The notes under the pieces: generated by a model
Seen by the model: only the letters and a program-made list of their open reading frames with translations
The model's database searches: none
What the model was told of the DNA's origin: nothing
DNA from: Camellia lanceoleosa
Lineage: Eukaryota > Streptophyta > Magnoliopsida > Ericales > Theaceae
Reading direction: 5' to 3'
Length of the DNA: 64,000 bases
Assembly (NCBI GenBank): GCA_025200525.1
Contig: CM045761.1
Coordinates: 96,758,182-96,822,181 of the forward strand
Shown: in pieces, positions 36,541-48,852 of the stretch
Layout: every line of letters begins with the position of its first letter
How positions within the stretch are numbered: position 1 is the stretch's first letter
Made by a program: the position numbers and the translations under genes

Positions 36541-39500
36541 TGTAGACACCCCATTTTTTACTGTCCTCAAGACTTGGACGTCATCGTTTGAACACTCGAT
36601 GATTATCCATGCTCGTGTTCGTTTTGAGTTTCTGAAGGTCTTGGCTGCACGCCTTGCCTTGGAACCTCTCAACCTGTCTATTTTGTGCTTGGTTGTGGAC
36701 CAAGAGCTTGTGGTTTTGTTTCTGAGGGAAGGGGGTGGCTTGTTGGCCAGCCCCACAACCCATCGGCCAGGCCATGTGCCTATCGGCCATGCCCTCTCTC
36801 CATTTGCCATCAGTGTTGGCCGATCAGCACTCCTTTTGGTCGATCGGCCATTTTTTGGCGAGACCCTTTTACGCTTTTGCGGATATTTTCCTTCGGTGGT
36901 ACGGTGTTGGTCACTGGTGTATCCTCCATACACGTGTTTGGATGGATTCAAACAAGTTCTAGCTTGTTCAAGCTTGGGACTTGGTTTTACTAGAAGAAGG
37001 CTCCTCTCCCTTTCCAGAGGTTCTGAAAATTGATACACAAGATATATATCTCTCTCTCTATATTTCTTCCTCTCTCTCTCTATACTTGTGCTTGTTTGTG
37101 CTCAAAAGTGTAGTTTCTTCACACTTTTGCACACAAACATAGTGGCTACCTTCATTCTTGAGCTAAGTTTCTTGGAGGTTGCATTTGGGTGGTTTAAGCT
37201 TGGTTTTTACCTCTAAAGTTGCTGTTCTAAAGAGGTTCTTCAAAGGTGAGTCCCTTACCTCTTTAAAGCTTTGTGTTCATAGCTTATTTAGCCAACTTTG
37301 CATGTTTCTTTTGGCTTAGCTTTCAACTGAAAAAAGTCTTGTTTTGAAGTGCTTAACATGTTTGTTTAAGGCCTCTTTGGTGTTGGGAGTGGTCTACCCC
37401 CTTTAGAGCCTTGTTTGGCCTTGTTTTGAACCATCTCTTTAGGCCTTCAAGATCACATTTATTTGGCCTCTTCACCACTGAATTCCAAAGGAATTTTAGT
37501 GGTGGAAAGTGTGTTTTGAGGCCTTAAATAGGAGGGGGTTGTCCCCCCTCCTCTTCTCTTATATGCTTGTGTTGATGGCTCACCAAGTTGGCATGTTTTT
37601 ATACCTCTGTGTGGCTCCATTTCAGCATGTCTTAGGCCTTGTTTTGCCATGATATAACAATGTTTTGTCTTGGTTTGATCACATCATGCATGCTCCTTGC
37701 ACTTGTAGTGCAAATCCTCTCACTAGCCTAATATGCATCATGCTTTTGACCATTATTCTAGCATGCTTTTGGCTCTACTCAAAGAAGCTTTTACTTATGT
37801 TTTACCATGCTTAAGCTCTGATTCATGTTGTCTTGGTCATGCATGCATTGCTTTGTATAGCCATAATGCATTCTTACTTACTAGCTTTGTGTATTGAGTC
37901 CACTAGCGTGCATTGCTTGGGCTATTTGCATGATTTGGTGTCATTTGTTATGTGATTTTAGTGCATGTAGTGTGGCCATACACTCACATGTGTCACTCTT
38001 TCAATGCTTTGGAGGGGTTGTACTTTATGCCTTAAATATGAGCCTATATACATGCCTTATTGCCTAAGCTTTTGGACTGTCATATTAGTGCATTTTGGGT
38101 GTTATTTTGACATGCCATAACTCTAATTTTAGTTGGTGAAGTCATCTCATGCTTGGTTTTGGTAAGTGTAGTGTAATCCTCTTTGTTGGCCTAGTATGCT
38201 CCATGCTTCATGCCTTTAATTCTAGCTTGTGTTGGCTATGTTTAAGCATGTTTTTGGCACTGTTTTGACCTGCCTTGGGACTATTTTGAGTCACCTTAGA
38301 CCTTTGGGGCTTGCTTGATATGGCCATGGTGTAAGCCCCTTAGCTAGCTTTAAGCTTTGAGCCCACTAGCATGCTTTATTTGTCATATGTGCATGATTTA
38401 GCATCCTTTGGAATGTAATTTCAGAGCTTACTTCACTGCTACACTCTCACATTTGTCACTTCTTCATCATGCTTGAGAGTTGTGCTATTATGCCTAGTTC
38501 ATGGGCCAATGCATAAGCATGCATTTTTTGCTTTTTCATGCCATCATTTGACATTTTGGCCTTGTTTTAGACCCTCTTAGGTTTGTCCATATGCGGTTTA
38601 AGTCCATTAAGTGTTGTGTTACATAGCCCTTGCCATTGCATTGTTGTTTGCATGTTGTTGCATGCTCATGTTGCTAGCATGTTGTTTGCATGTTGCATAA
38701 TTGCATTGTGTTTGCTTGTGTGTTGCATTACGTTGTGCTTGGATAGGACGTCAATCCAAACACGAGGAATGAGGGGCGTGTCATACTTGAAGTGATGAAA
38801 GCGCCTCATTCCTTAGTCCTAACACCTTTCAACATGTATGATAAGGTGTAGGTTCATCGAGTCCTATGTGTTATTTGTGTGCATTTATTGTCATTGATTT
38901 GTGCAACTCGGCCTCTTTGGCCATCATACATTGAGATCGTGATTGGTGGCTCGAGGCGAGCACTACACTCTTTGAGCATGTGACATGATAAGGATTGTGG
39001 TTGCACACATTTTCTTGCAAATATCTTGTCATGCCTCTGTTAGTGCTCTGTTGCGACAAAGGGAGAATTTGTAGGAAGCAATGTGTCGACCACTTAGTTT
39101 GCCGATTGGCTATCAAAATTGGTCGATAGCCATAAACTCTGGCCGATGGCCACTCCTTGTGGCCGACCACCCCCCAGCATGTCCACAAGGTGGATCAGAA
39201 GTATCTTGGAGGTTGGCACAGTTTTTAGAAGTCTAAAACAGTGCAAACAGAGGCATCATGAGGCACGGTAATGGATTTCCCAGCGAAGTCGACCGAGCAT
39301 GCATACACCCCTCCTCGCGAGGCCATTTTTACCTCTTTACTAGCTAGTTGTAGTTAATTACTTATTTTGTAATTAATTAGTTTAATCTGTGTCGTAATAT
39401 TATAATTAGCTTAGTATAGCTAGTTTCAATTCGGTTTGTACTTAATTAGCTAAGCGTAGCTAGTTAGTTGATTCATTCAGACCCTCCGTCGAGAGGAAAA

Positions 39501-40587
39501 ATTTTGTAATAAGTGTGCGTGTATGTGATGCATGTCTTCCAACCCCCATTTCTTTCTCCCTTTTATTTATCCGCTTTCAGTGGTTAGTTTTAGGGCATAT
39601 TTTAATTAGCATAATTATGCTTCGCATGTTTGCATTCATTCATCTGTCTTATATGCACCGGGCTCGGCGCATCATACAAACTGCATTGTATTTCAATACC
39701 AATTTGAATATATGTATCAATTGTTGCATTCATATGACATTCTAGATAGCCGAGCCTATTTTAATTGCATTTTTGCATGTGTTGCATTAGGCATTGTTGA
39801 CATAGCTAGGATCATGCATTGATTACTAACTAAACCATTTTGGCTTGGAGTACTAGGTAAGCTTTTATGCTTTAGCATCCTTGCATGTGTGTAAGTGATT
39901 ACCATGATAGCATGCTTGCCATGAGGCTATGTGCTTATGTGTTTAAATGCATGAATGCCTGTGGATGAAGGTTGGATTGCTTGAATTGGAACAATTCATC
40001 GAAATGCGAGTTTTAAGCCCACTTAAGGGTGGCAAAATCTGCGTCTTAGCCTACTTGCGAGTAGCACCTTCAAACCATTTTCAAACAAACAAACATGAGA
40101 TGTTTTGTTCCAATTTAAGCGATCTAGTCTATACTTGTATGCTGTGCGCATCACGTAGTAAGATCAGCTAATTAACCGAAATAAGAACACATGTGTTTTC
40201 AAAAACAATATATCATGTTAGTAAAGGCCGATCCTTTGATCGGGCAAGCGGCGGTGCTCATTTCATGACCTTCCCCCCTCGTACCCAAGTTCCCAAGTCG
40301 AGGCAACTTTGGTGATGACGGACACATGGCCTTAGGCACGAGTCAGGGTTTCCTAAATTTTCCAAAACAAAATATTTAGGTGGCGACTCTAAAATCTGGC
40401 AAAGCAGTCCATGTTTGATTAAAATTGATTTTCCAAAACGATTTGCCAGATTTGGACTCTTTGGTGATTTATCAGTCTCACATTGCACTTTGTGAGATTA
40501 GATTCAGAACTGTGACATGAGTCCGAACTATAGTAGCTAAGAACAACGATTCGTGCCCTCGCACGCGGAGCGGAGTTCCGGGCGGTC
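36541..40587 (+). mobile_element. Family A solo LTR inside LINE ORF1, about 4 kb
   Basis: Starts TGTAGACACCCCATTTTTTA directly after the LINE codon for Asp at 36538-36540. LINE coding resumes at about 40588 (YFLFNF). Blocks at 39855-40500 (TTTTATGCTTTAGCATCC, CCGATCCTTTGATCGGGC, GTGGCGACTCTAAAATCTGG) match the other family A LTRs. CG-rich words (CGGCCA/TGGCCGA) cluster at 36740-36860 and 39080-39170. The right terminus is eroded: I find no clear CA end or copy of the left flank ttgac, so the end is placed by where the LINE resumes. The longer ORFs at its 5' end, on both strands, have no known motif and are taken as chance. Confidence 0.8.
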
Positions 40588-40919
40588 TATTTCCTCTTTA
40601 ACTTCTCTGAACAGGCAGATTGTACTAAAGTCTTCACGGAGGGTCCATGGGTCATTATGGACCACTATCTAACTGTGAGAAGGTGGGAACCAAACTTTAA
40701 ACCATCGGAAGCTCTTGAAACCAAAACCACAGTTTGGGTTCGGTTTCCCGAGCTTTCGATTGAATACTACCAAGAAAAAGTCCTATTTGCGATTGCCAAA
40801 GCTACTAGCAAACCACTCAAAATCGATTAGACCACAACTATGGCTACAAGAGGAAAGTTTGCTCGCGTCTGTGTAGAAATGGATCTTAGTCAACCTTTGA
40901 AACCAAAATTCATATTGGA

Positions 40920-41051
40920 AAGCAAGCTTTACAGTATTGAATATGAGTCCCTTCATTCATTCTGCTTCCTTTGTGGATGCATTAACCATAGAAAGGAAGC
41001 AAGCTTTACAGTATTGAATATGAGTCCCTTCATTCATTCTGCTTCCTTTGT
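40920..41051 (+). repeat. 55-bp exact duplication in LINE ORF1
   Basis: 40920-40974 is repeated exactly at 40997-41051, 77 bases later (both contain GAGTCCCTTCATTCATTC). It lies across the zinc-knuckle codons and shifts the frame. The absence of any mismatch suggests it is recent compared with the other LINE damage. Confidence 0.9.
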
Positions 41052-42038
41052 AGATTCAAGACCCTAGGTGCTCTACCAGTGAAGGAAAATTTAGCCGTTT
41101 CCGACAACAGAACTTCTGACAACCAAATAGTGCAGGATAACGGTCACCTGCAACAAGAAAGGGATGAAGATGAAGCCTTTGGCCCATGGATGCTTATGAC
41201 TAAATGTTATAGGAAAACAGCCCAACTACCAACCCCAATTCATTTAGATATTTGGAAGGGGGCCAAAATAGTCAAGTTAATAATCACAGGGGAAAAAAGA
41301 CCAACAAAATCGGTATGGATAAGGCCCATAGTGATCCCAGTGTCCCAATAGGCCCAACTCAAGCTAAGGACTCTAAAGGTAAAGCCAAATTAGGGATGAA
41401 CCTTACCAAAGCTAAGGACTCAGATACATCTGTGAGGAATCAAACTGTCTAGAAGAAAATAGGGGAGAGCCCAACGTCACACGCCAAAGATTTCCCACTA
41501 GAGAATCCACTCTGTGAACAAGCTAAAGTGAGTAATCTATCTAGTGAAAATCAATTGCATCAGATTTCTTCTAACATGATCTATACGTTGGAGAACACCC
41601 CAGGTCAAAACGACTCAACCATGGTTAAAGTTAACTCACCCCTTGTAGCTTCCAATGTACCAGAACCTACTTCAACTCTCAAGGCAATAAAACCATCGGA
41701 ACAAGATAAAGAACCACTAAACCCAGGAGAAACTAACAATGAAAGAGGAAGACAGCAAAAAAGTAGAGGAACCAATGAAAAAGGTGATAGTTCATCGGAA
41801 CCAGACCCACAATGTGAGCCTATTGTTAGAACTAGAGAGTGAAGCAATTCACCTAGTCGCTTTCGCTTGGTGGATAGAACAACTCCAACTAATAGTCAAG
41901 CCAAATTGGGCGAAACCCCACTTGAAGCCTTTTCACTCGTTCCAGTTAGCCTCCATGAGATCAGAGGAGGTAGATCGGCGGAGGATACGCAACATCGTTA
42001 AGGACTTGGTAACTGACTCACCCATCCACTACCCTTCT

Positions 42039-45000
42039 ATGGATTTATTAAAACTACTTTCCTGGAATTGCCGCGGAGCCGACAATAATAATTTTAAAAG
42101 AAATTTTGTGGAAATCATTCGTGCCCATAAACCTGAGATCATAATTCTTATGGAGACTAAAGTGACCTTTAGTAAAATGGGTAACTTCTTCAATAGATTG
42201 GGCTTCACAGCCTCATCCATTGTAGATCCCATTGGAAGAGTAAGAGGCATATGGATTATCTGGGACATAACTCAAGTAAATGTCAGGGCTTCCTCAGTTA
42301 GTTCCCAGGTTATCTATGCAACTATACACAAAGAAGATTACGAAGAGTGGTTCCTTGCTGCTATTTATGCAAGCCCAAACCCAGTTATGAGGAAGCATCT
42401 ATGGGTTAAACTAGAGGACATGACAGAAAACAAGGATAAGCCATGGTTGGTTGTTGGGGACTTTAATGACTACGCAAGTCAAGGAGAAAAAAGGAGCTTC
42501 ACCTCTACTCAAAGTTCTAACAGATCTCAGAAATTTTTAGAAAGGATTAACAATTGCAATCTGATTAATTTGGGAAGTTCTGGTCCCAAGATGACCTGGA
42601 CTAACGACAGGCAAGGTTTGGCTAATACTATAGAGACTTGTGAGCTCTTAGCAATCCAGAATGGAGAACAATGTTTCCAGAAGCCACTGTCAGAGTTCTC
42701 CTCCGAACCTACTCAGATCATTCACCACTTGTCATCTACACCCAAGGTATGCATACTCTGAATCCCTCTAATAGGCCCTTTAGATTTGAAGTGACTTGGA
42801 TGTCCCATCCGAACCTTATAAACATTGTTAATTCCACCTGGACTGATATGAATAATAACCTCCTTGATTCTACTGTTGAATTCACTCGTAGAGTTAAAGA
42901 GTGGAACAAAGATGTTTTTGGGAATATTTTCAAAAGAAAAAGACATCTCTTTGCTAGGATTGAGGGCATTCAAAAGGTTTTAGTTACTTATTTTTCCCAC
43001 AATCTTCATGCTCTTGAAAGAGATCTCATCAAACAATATAACTCTACCTTGTTCCAAGAAGAAATCTTATGGTTTCAGAAATCTCTGACCAAACATATTA
43101 AACTTGGTGATAGAAATACCAACTATTTCCATATCTCCACTATTTCTAAGAGAAGGAAAACCAAAATCAATGCCCTTAAAGACAATGCAGATTCTTGGAT
43201 TACTAAGACTGATGAAATTAAGGCTACCATCCTTGACTATTTTCAAAATCTCTTCAATAGTGAGGATACCACTCATCTTGATCATTGGAATGACCTAACT
43301 CAAACTCACTTTACCCATGATGACAATAGTGGACTTTTCAAACCCATTTCCAATTTCGAAATTCTTAGAGTTGTTCAAGACATTGGTAGATTTAAAGCTC
43401 CAAGTAAGGATGGGATTCAGGCCATATTCTATAAGCAGTACTGGAACACTATAGGACAATCTGTGTATGATTTTGTCAAAAATTGTTTCATAATAAATTG
43501 TGCCTCCTGAGATTAATGAAACTCTTATTGTGTTGATCCCCAAAGTTAATAACCCTGAAACCATTAAACAGTTTAAACCCATAAGCCTATGTAATGTATC
43601 ATATAAGATTATAACCAAGATCATTGTGGGACGAATTAGACCCCTTTTGGACAATATTGTTTCTCCCACCCAGAGCAATTTTATTCCTGGTAGAAATACT
43701 ACTGATAACATCATTATCACCCAGGAGATTTTGCATACTTTAAGATATAAAAAAGGCAAATTTGGTGGCATGATTTTTAAAATTGATTTAGAGAAAGCCT
43801 ATGATAGGTTATCTTGGGATTTCATCAAAGACTCCTTACTGGAGTTCAAACTTAACTCTGATTGGGTTGAGTTGATCATGAGCTGTGTCACTAATCAGCA
43901 TTCATCCATACTGTGGAATTGGGAAATCATTGATGGGATTCATAATAGGAGAGGCCTTAGACAAGGTGACCCTCTTTCTCCCTATCTCTTTGTCCTTTGC
44001 ATGGAAAGACTGTCCAACATGATACATTCTAAGGTTAAGGAGGGCTCTTGGAAAAGTATCAAGGCTTCTAGAAATAGCCCTTCCCTATCTCACTTGTTCT
44101 TTGCGGATGACTTGATACTTTTTGCTCAAGCTACCTATTCTAACTATGAAACCATTTTGGATATCCTCTCTGAATTCTGTGAAGTGTCTAGCCAAAAAGT
44201 TAATCTCATGAAATCTAAACTCTTTGTCTCTCCTAATGTTCCTAGAAATGTTGCCCAAGCTCTCAGTTATCATAGTGGCATTCCCCTAACTTTTAACCTT
44301 GGCAAATACCTTGGTTTTCCCTTACTTCATCAGAGAATAACTAAAAACTTGCTGACTGAAATCCTTGTTAAGATGAAAGCTAGGCTCTCTGGTTGGAAAG
44401 CTAGAAATCTCAACTTAGCTGGTAGAGCTACCCTCATTCAAACCATCATTTTGACCATCCCTCTTTATACCATGTAAACCATGGAAATCCCTAGACAACT
44501 TTGTGATGACATTGATAGAATTAATAGGAATTTTCTATCGGGTGATACTGAAACTCAGAAAAAAGTCCATTTGGTTAACTAGGACAACGTGTGCAAAAGT
44601 AAAGCTGAGGGTGGCCTTAGTCTAAGGAAGGCTAGAGATCAAAACACAACTCTTCTCATTAAACTTGGTTGGAAAATTCTGAGTGATAAAGATAAACTTT
44701 GGTGTAAAGTCTTTGCTTTAAATACTTGAAACATTATAATATCTATACTTGGCCCATGAAGAAAAATTCTTCACATTGTTGGAGAAAGCATTTGCAAACA
44801 CAGAGATGTCCTTAGAAAGGGTGTTAAGTGGATTGTTGGCAATGGGAAAGACATATCCTTTTGGTGATTGGTGGTGTGGTAAGCAATCCTTATCTTAACA
44901 CAACAATACCTCCCAAATTGATAACCTTTGTTATGGTCAACTTTGTCCTTGATGATGAGGGAATTGGGACACTAATATCATATCCAATCTTATTAGTCAA

Positions 45001-46132
45001 CAAGACCTCAATGAGATTCTCAAAATTTATAGGCCAAGGTTTGTTACTTTCCCTGATGCTCCTACATGGGTTCCTTCTCACTCTGATAACTTCACTTTAG
45101 CCTCGACTTTTAATTTCATTACTGATTCTGATCTGACAAACAGGGACTAGAAGTGGATCTAGAAAATTAAGATCCCTCAAAAACTCAGATTTTTCCTTTG
45201 GCTGATCTTAAAGGGCAGATTGTTGACCAACTAGTTTCATCTTGTTAAACATCTAGCACCATCTGATATCTGCCCCAAATGTGGCCGGCATAGTGAGGAC
45301 ATGAAGCATTTGCTTAGAGATTGTCCTACCTCTAAAGATATTTGGACCCACATTCAAAATCTTACCTGGTGGGAATAAGGGAATCAACAGCCTCTGACTG
45401 ATTGGGTTATCTTGAATATGAAGAACAAAAATAATTTTCATGGAAAAAAATGGTGTCTTGTCTTCATTGTTACACTTTGGAAAATTTGGAAAGACCGGAA
45501 TAAACTAGTTTTTGACAACCTGTCCAACCCTATTCAGGTCAATATCAAGAACATTTTTACATATGTTCATGAAATTGATGAGGCTTTTCACTCCCCTCTT
45601 TGCCCCCACCCTGTAGAACCTAAATTAATTCATTGGTGTTGCCCAATTGCAGGTAAACTTAAAGCCCGAATCTTGGCAATTTGCTCAAAGAAACCACAGC
45701 CAAGTAGGTTATGGAGGAGTGCTGCGAGATGAGACAGGCACTTGGATTTGGGGCTTCTACGGCAAGCTAGGTCACTATACGAGTTTAAAGGCAGAAATAT
45801 GGGCCATCTATAGAGGGCTCACCATCCTATTTCAGAAAAATACTAGAGATGTGTAGATAGAATCAAATTCTGATCAAGCCATTAATCAAATCCTTCATGG
45901 CCCAAACAATAACTCACCATACAAGGCCCTCATTGACGATGCTAAGTTCCTGCTGCAGAGGACTAACTATTCTCTTGGTCACACACTACGTGAGGGTAAC
46001 AGAGCTGCTGATCATCTAGCCAGTATGGGAGTGTCTCAAAGTGATCATGTTGTGATTGTTGATAATCCTCTAGATGAAGTTACTGCCTTACTTATTGAGG
46101 ACATGACTGGAGTTAGTTTTGTGAGAGACTAG
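42039..46132 (+). pseudogene. LINE ORF2: endonuclease, reverse transcriptase, zf-RVT, RNase H
   Basis: Start chosen at MDLLKLLSWNCRG (42039), the usual start of plant L1 ORF2. The endonuclease shows LSWNCRG, ILMETK, GDFN and SDHSP (42713). The RT (about 43300-44480) shows PISLCNVSYKIITK, FIPGR, KIDLEKAYDRLSWDF, GLRQGDPLSPYLF and the catalytic FADD (44100). A zf-RVT segment (CPKCGRHSEDMKHLLRDCP, 45270-45330) and an RNase H (YGGVLRDETGTWIWGF, 45705 on; ending with a TAG at 46130-46132) follow. Damage: frameshifts near 42640, 43500 and 44720; stops replacing Gln in LYTM*TMEIPRQL (44475) and probably Trp in HLVN*DNV (44581); further breaks at 45100-45400. No functional protein is possible. Confidence 0.9.
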
Positions 46133-46219
46133 CCCTCTGGCTTGTTGTAACTATAACTATTTGAACCCTTGTTTCTCTAATTTTCATATGAATCTATAAA
46201 AAAAAAGACAATTGTGAGA

Positions 46220-46524
46220 TTTTTGAGGAAGTGATATATATATATATAGAGAGAGAGAGAGAAAATGAGAGAGATGGATATGACAAAATGGGTGGGTGGG
46301 TGGGTTTGGTGAGAGTCTTTTGAGTTTTTTTTAGATCAAAAAATTAAAATTTGTAAAAAATGGGAAGAGAAAAGGCTCTCTGCGATGTTGTGTGTGTGTA
46401 TGAAAGAAAGAGAAAGAGAGAGAGAGAGAGAGAGAGACGAAAGGGTAAATAGATGGACGGGTAGGTTTGATGAGTCTTTTGAGATTTTTTTTAAGATTAG
46501 AATATTAGAAATCTACTACTATTA
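46220..46524. repeat. Microsatellite-rich short duplication beside the LINE
   Basis: (TA)n, (GA)n and GGGT runs, with two similar halves: GGGTTTGGTGAGAGTCTTTT (about 46300) recurs as GGTTTGATGAGTCTTTTGAG (about 46465), each after a (GA)n run. It appears to be the original sequence into which the LINE inserted, since the left flank before 35954 is also GAGAG-rich. No gene. Confidence 0.6.
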
Positions 46525-46529
46525 TAAAA

Positions 46530-48852
46530 TGTGATATCCCGGATTTTGGACTTGAATAGTATTGTCTAGTGGAGTAGTATGTAATTCTTTCGGTGTTTTA
46601 TTCATTATTTTGAGTCCTTGAAATTTGTTTCCACTCTTACTTAACCTCTCGTAACTTTTCTGTATTAAAATTTTGAGTTTTAGGTATTGGAATTTGCCTT
46701 GATTTGCAAAATCATTTCTGGGCAAAACCGCTCGTGCGGAATTAAAAATCACCTAAGTAGATCCTCACAAAGTTTTTCAAACTTTTCTGAGTTTTCCAGG
46801 CAAAAAACCGCTTGAGCAGATTTTGGTGAATTTTTCTGGGCAACTCTCTGGAGCAATCTACCCACGAGGCAGAAAATTCGGCTTGTGCGGATTGGGAATT
46901 CCACTCATGCAGAATTGAAATCGCTTGGGTGTATTTTAGCGAGTTTGTCTCGAAATGTGTGCCCTTTTCCTTAAAACTGATGCCAAAAGTGTTCTTTTGC
47001 ACAGATTTTCCTCTCTCTCTTTTTGTCTTTCTCTCTCTCTCTCTCTCTCTCCCTCTCTCTCTCTCTCTATACTCATCTATTCTCTTCATTCTCTCTAAAA
47101 ATGCACCCAAATCCAATTTCTCTTTAAGATTTAGCTCCAATCTTTAAGAGTTTGAGGGGGCTTCTTATACCAAATCGAAGAAAGCGACGAGAGCTACGTT
47201 TATAACTGATTGGATCATGTTTTGGTCAACATTGATTTCTAGGGTTTTCATCTTCATCAGCTTCCAAGCTTGAGGTAGGGATAATCTTTGAGTTATATAT
47301 ATATATATATATTTGCAAGTTTATCCATGTTTTGAGTATTTGATCATGTTATGAGTTATAATTTTGGATTGATGAACCCTAGATGATGTTAGAGGTGGGT
47401 TTCATCTATTTTTTCCAAAAACTTTTGATAATATGAATATGTTCTAAGGTGCGGGTGTTGTTTTGAAAAAATCTTTTCAAAAATGGAATAAAAACTTTGT
47501 TTTGATGGAAACCCTAGAATTTGGGAATTTTGGAAAAAAAAGTTGTGATATTGTGAAATTGGTACTTGATAATTTGCCATGTGAGAAAATGATAGAGGAA
47601 ATTCTATAGCTGTATTAAATGAAGAGATTTCATGAGGAAATGTGAAATTGTAGAATTGGAAAGCTTGAGCAATAACTTGTTATTGTGGAAAGACAAAATG
47701 CTAAAACTGATCTTTAATATGTGAAGAATACAAGAATGTTGATATTATTATATTGTCTCTTGAAAAATATAATATGATGTTATATTGTTGAAAGATATGG
47801 AAATTTAATCACAATGGAGGATTGTGTGGATGAGTTAAGAAATTTCAAGGCATTGATATAAAAATATGTTGCATTGGCACTTAATTTGATTATCATCACC
47901 TTTCAAATTGGTATTGTTGAGATGTTTTAAATTGGATTTTATTATTGCATTGGACATTTGCATCGTCATTCTATTTTATCATTGATGCAATTAATTTTGA
48001 ATATTGCATTGGAAAAAGTATTGCTTTGAGAAAGGAAATTGTTTTATGAAACAAGATCATAGTGATTTATTTTGGGGTAAATACGTTGATAAGTCTAGAT
48101 AGGGGTGTAGTTGGTATTGGTTAAGTTAGCTTTGAGTGTCTATAGTAAAGACCGAAAACACGTGGAATAGGTACCACGTGCCTTCGGTTAGCTATCGGTA
48201 AAGTGGGGATTAGTAATGCTTGTGATGCCTACTTGCGACACCAACCTAAAATTACTTGAGTCGTATTTACCGCCCCCTTTGAACTATATTGGAATTATTG
48301 AATTGTTAACTCTCGTGATTTCATTTTGCACAAAAGTTTAAAAAAATAGAGATATATGATTTTGAATATGGCATGGCATTTGCATTCATCCCATAAATTT
48401 GTATAAAATGTATATACTTTGTGAAGATTTTCCTACTAAGCTTTGTGCTCATTCTATGAGATTTTGTATAGGAAAAGATGTGGTGATCCCGCCAAGTTAG
48501 AGACGTGGGAATATGTTTTGAGAACACAAGGCTCCTTTCTTTATTATAATTATTTTTGACAAGCCAATGACTTTCGAAAACTATTTTTGTATAACTGGGC
48601 TTAAGCCTTAAAACTTGTAACCCTTGAGGGCATTTATTTACACTTGACTTATTATGCCACATGCTATAGATTCATATACTATGAATGTTTAATGTATATT
48701 CGCATGTGGATTATCTTTTGTAAATCTCTTGATGGTTAATAAATACAGATATTGGAGATTTAAGGATGATATTAATATTGAGACATACTTACGTTTACAT
48801 TAAATAATGGAAGTCAATGAATCTTTATTGTGTATATTTTCGAGGCATGTCA
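46530..48852 (-). mobile_element. Family-B-like solo LTR, 2.32 kb
   Basis: Termini on the plus strand are TGTGATATCCCGG (46530) and GGCATGTCA (48852), with exact target copies taaaa at 46525-46529 and 48853-48857. Orientation is inferred as minus because AAGCTTTGTGCTCATTC (about 48440) lies near 410 bases from the right end, parallel to ACTTTCGCTCACGCTCATTC in the reverse copy at 22806. It has a (CT)n run (47010-47070) and a patch of CGCTCGTGCGGA-like words (46725-46925). The ORFs over the CT run are low-complexity artefacts. The target copy is A-rich, so chance agreement is possible. Confidence 0.75.

Larger units (their letters stand above)
36163..41842 (+). pseudogene. LINE ORF1 (DUF4283 and CCHC-type zinc knuckle), split and broken
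   Basis: The first part (36163-36540) reads SFKEALA near its start and then LPKKLLAKIRKPWENALIVR and LLGKYISYNMLCSIVKSIWG, the DUF4283 domain of plant LINE ORF1 proteins. It stops at FNAID, where the LTR begins. After the LTR, YFLFNFSEQ, EGPWVIMDHYLTVRRW, VWVRFPEL and FARVCVEMDL follow, with an in-frame TAG after PLKID (near 40830). CFLCGCINH is the start of a zinc knuckle, then a 55-bp duplication breaks the frame. FGPWMLM (about 41180) is a motif seen after the knuckle in this family. Residues in frame upstream of 36163 (RSTKKIKNSDLAKETN, frame-shifted) suggest the true start was nearer 36000-36100. The tail to 41842 is low-complexity and polar. Confidence 0.8.
35966..46207 (+). mobile_element. 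Full-length L1-type LINE, dead, with a nested solo LTR
   Basis: Flanked by the exact 12-bp direct repeat acaattgtgaga (35954-35965 and 46208-46219). It ends with CTATAAAAAAAAAG (46194-46207), the A-rich tail of a LINE. It contains ORF1 (nucleic-acid binding, zinc knuckle) and ORF2 (endonuclease, RT, RNase H) in the usual order for plant L1 elements. A family A solo LTR of about 4 kb sits in ORF1; without it the LINE is about 6.2 kb, close to full length for plant L1. Both ORFs are broken by stops and frameshifts. Confidence 0.9.

Noticed and set aside
36442..37038. Long overlapping ORFs on both strands (about 200 and 165 codons) at the start of the LTR in the LINE
   Set aside because: No known motif; they cross the LINE/LTR border, and other family A LTRs do not keep the frames. 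Chance ORFs in GC-richer sequence.
46742..47140. ORF rich in Arg-Glu repeats
   Set aside because: Produced by the (CT)n run on the other strand; low complexity inside an LTR.
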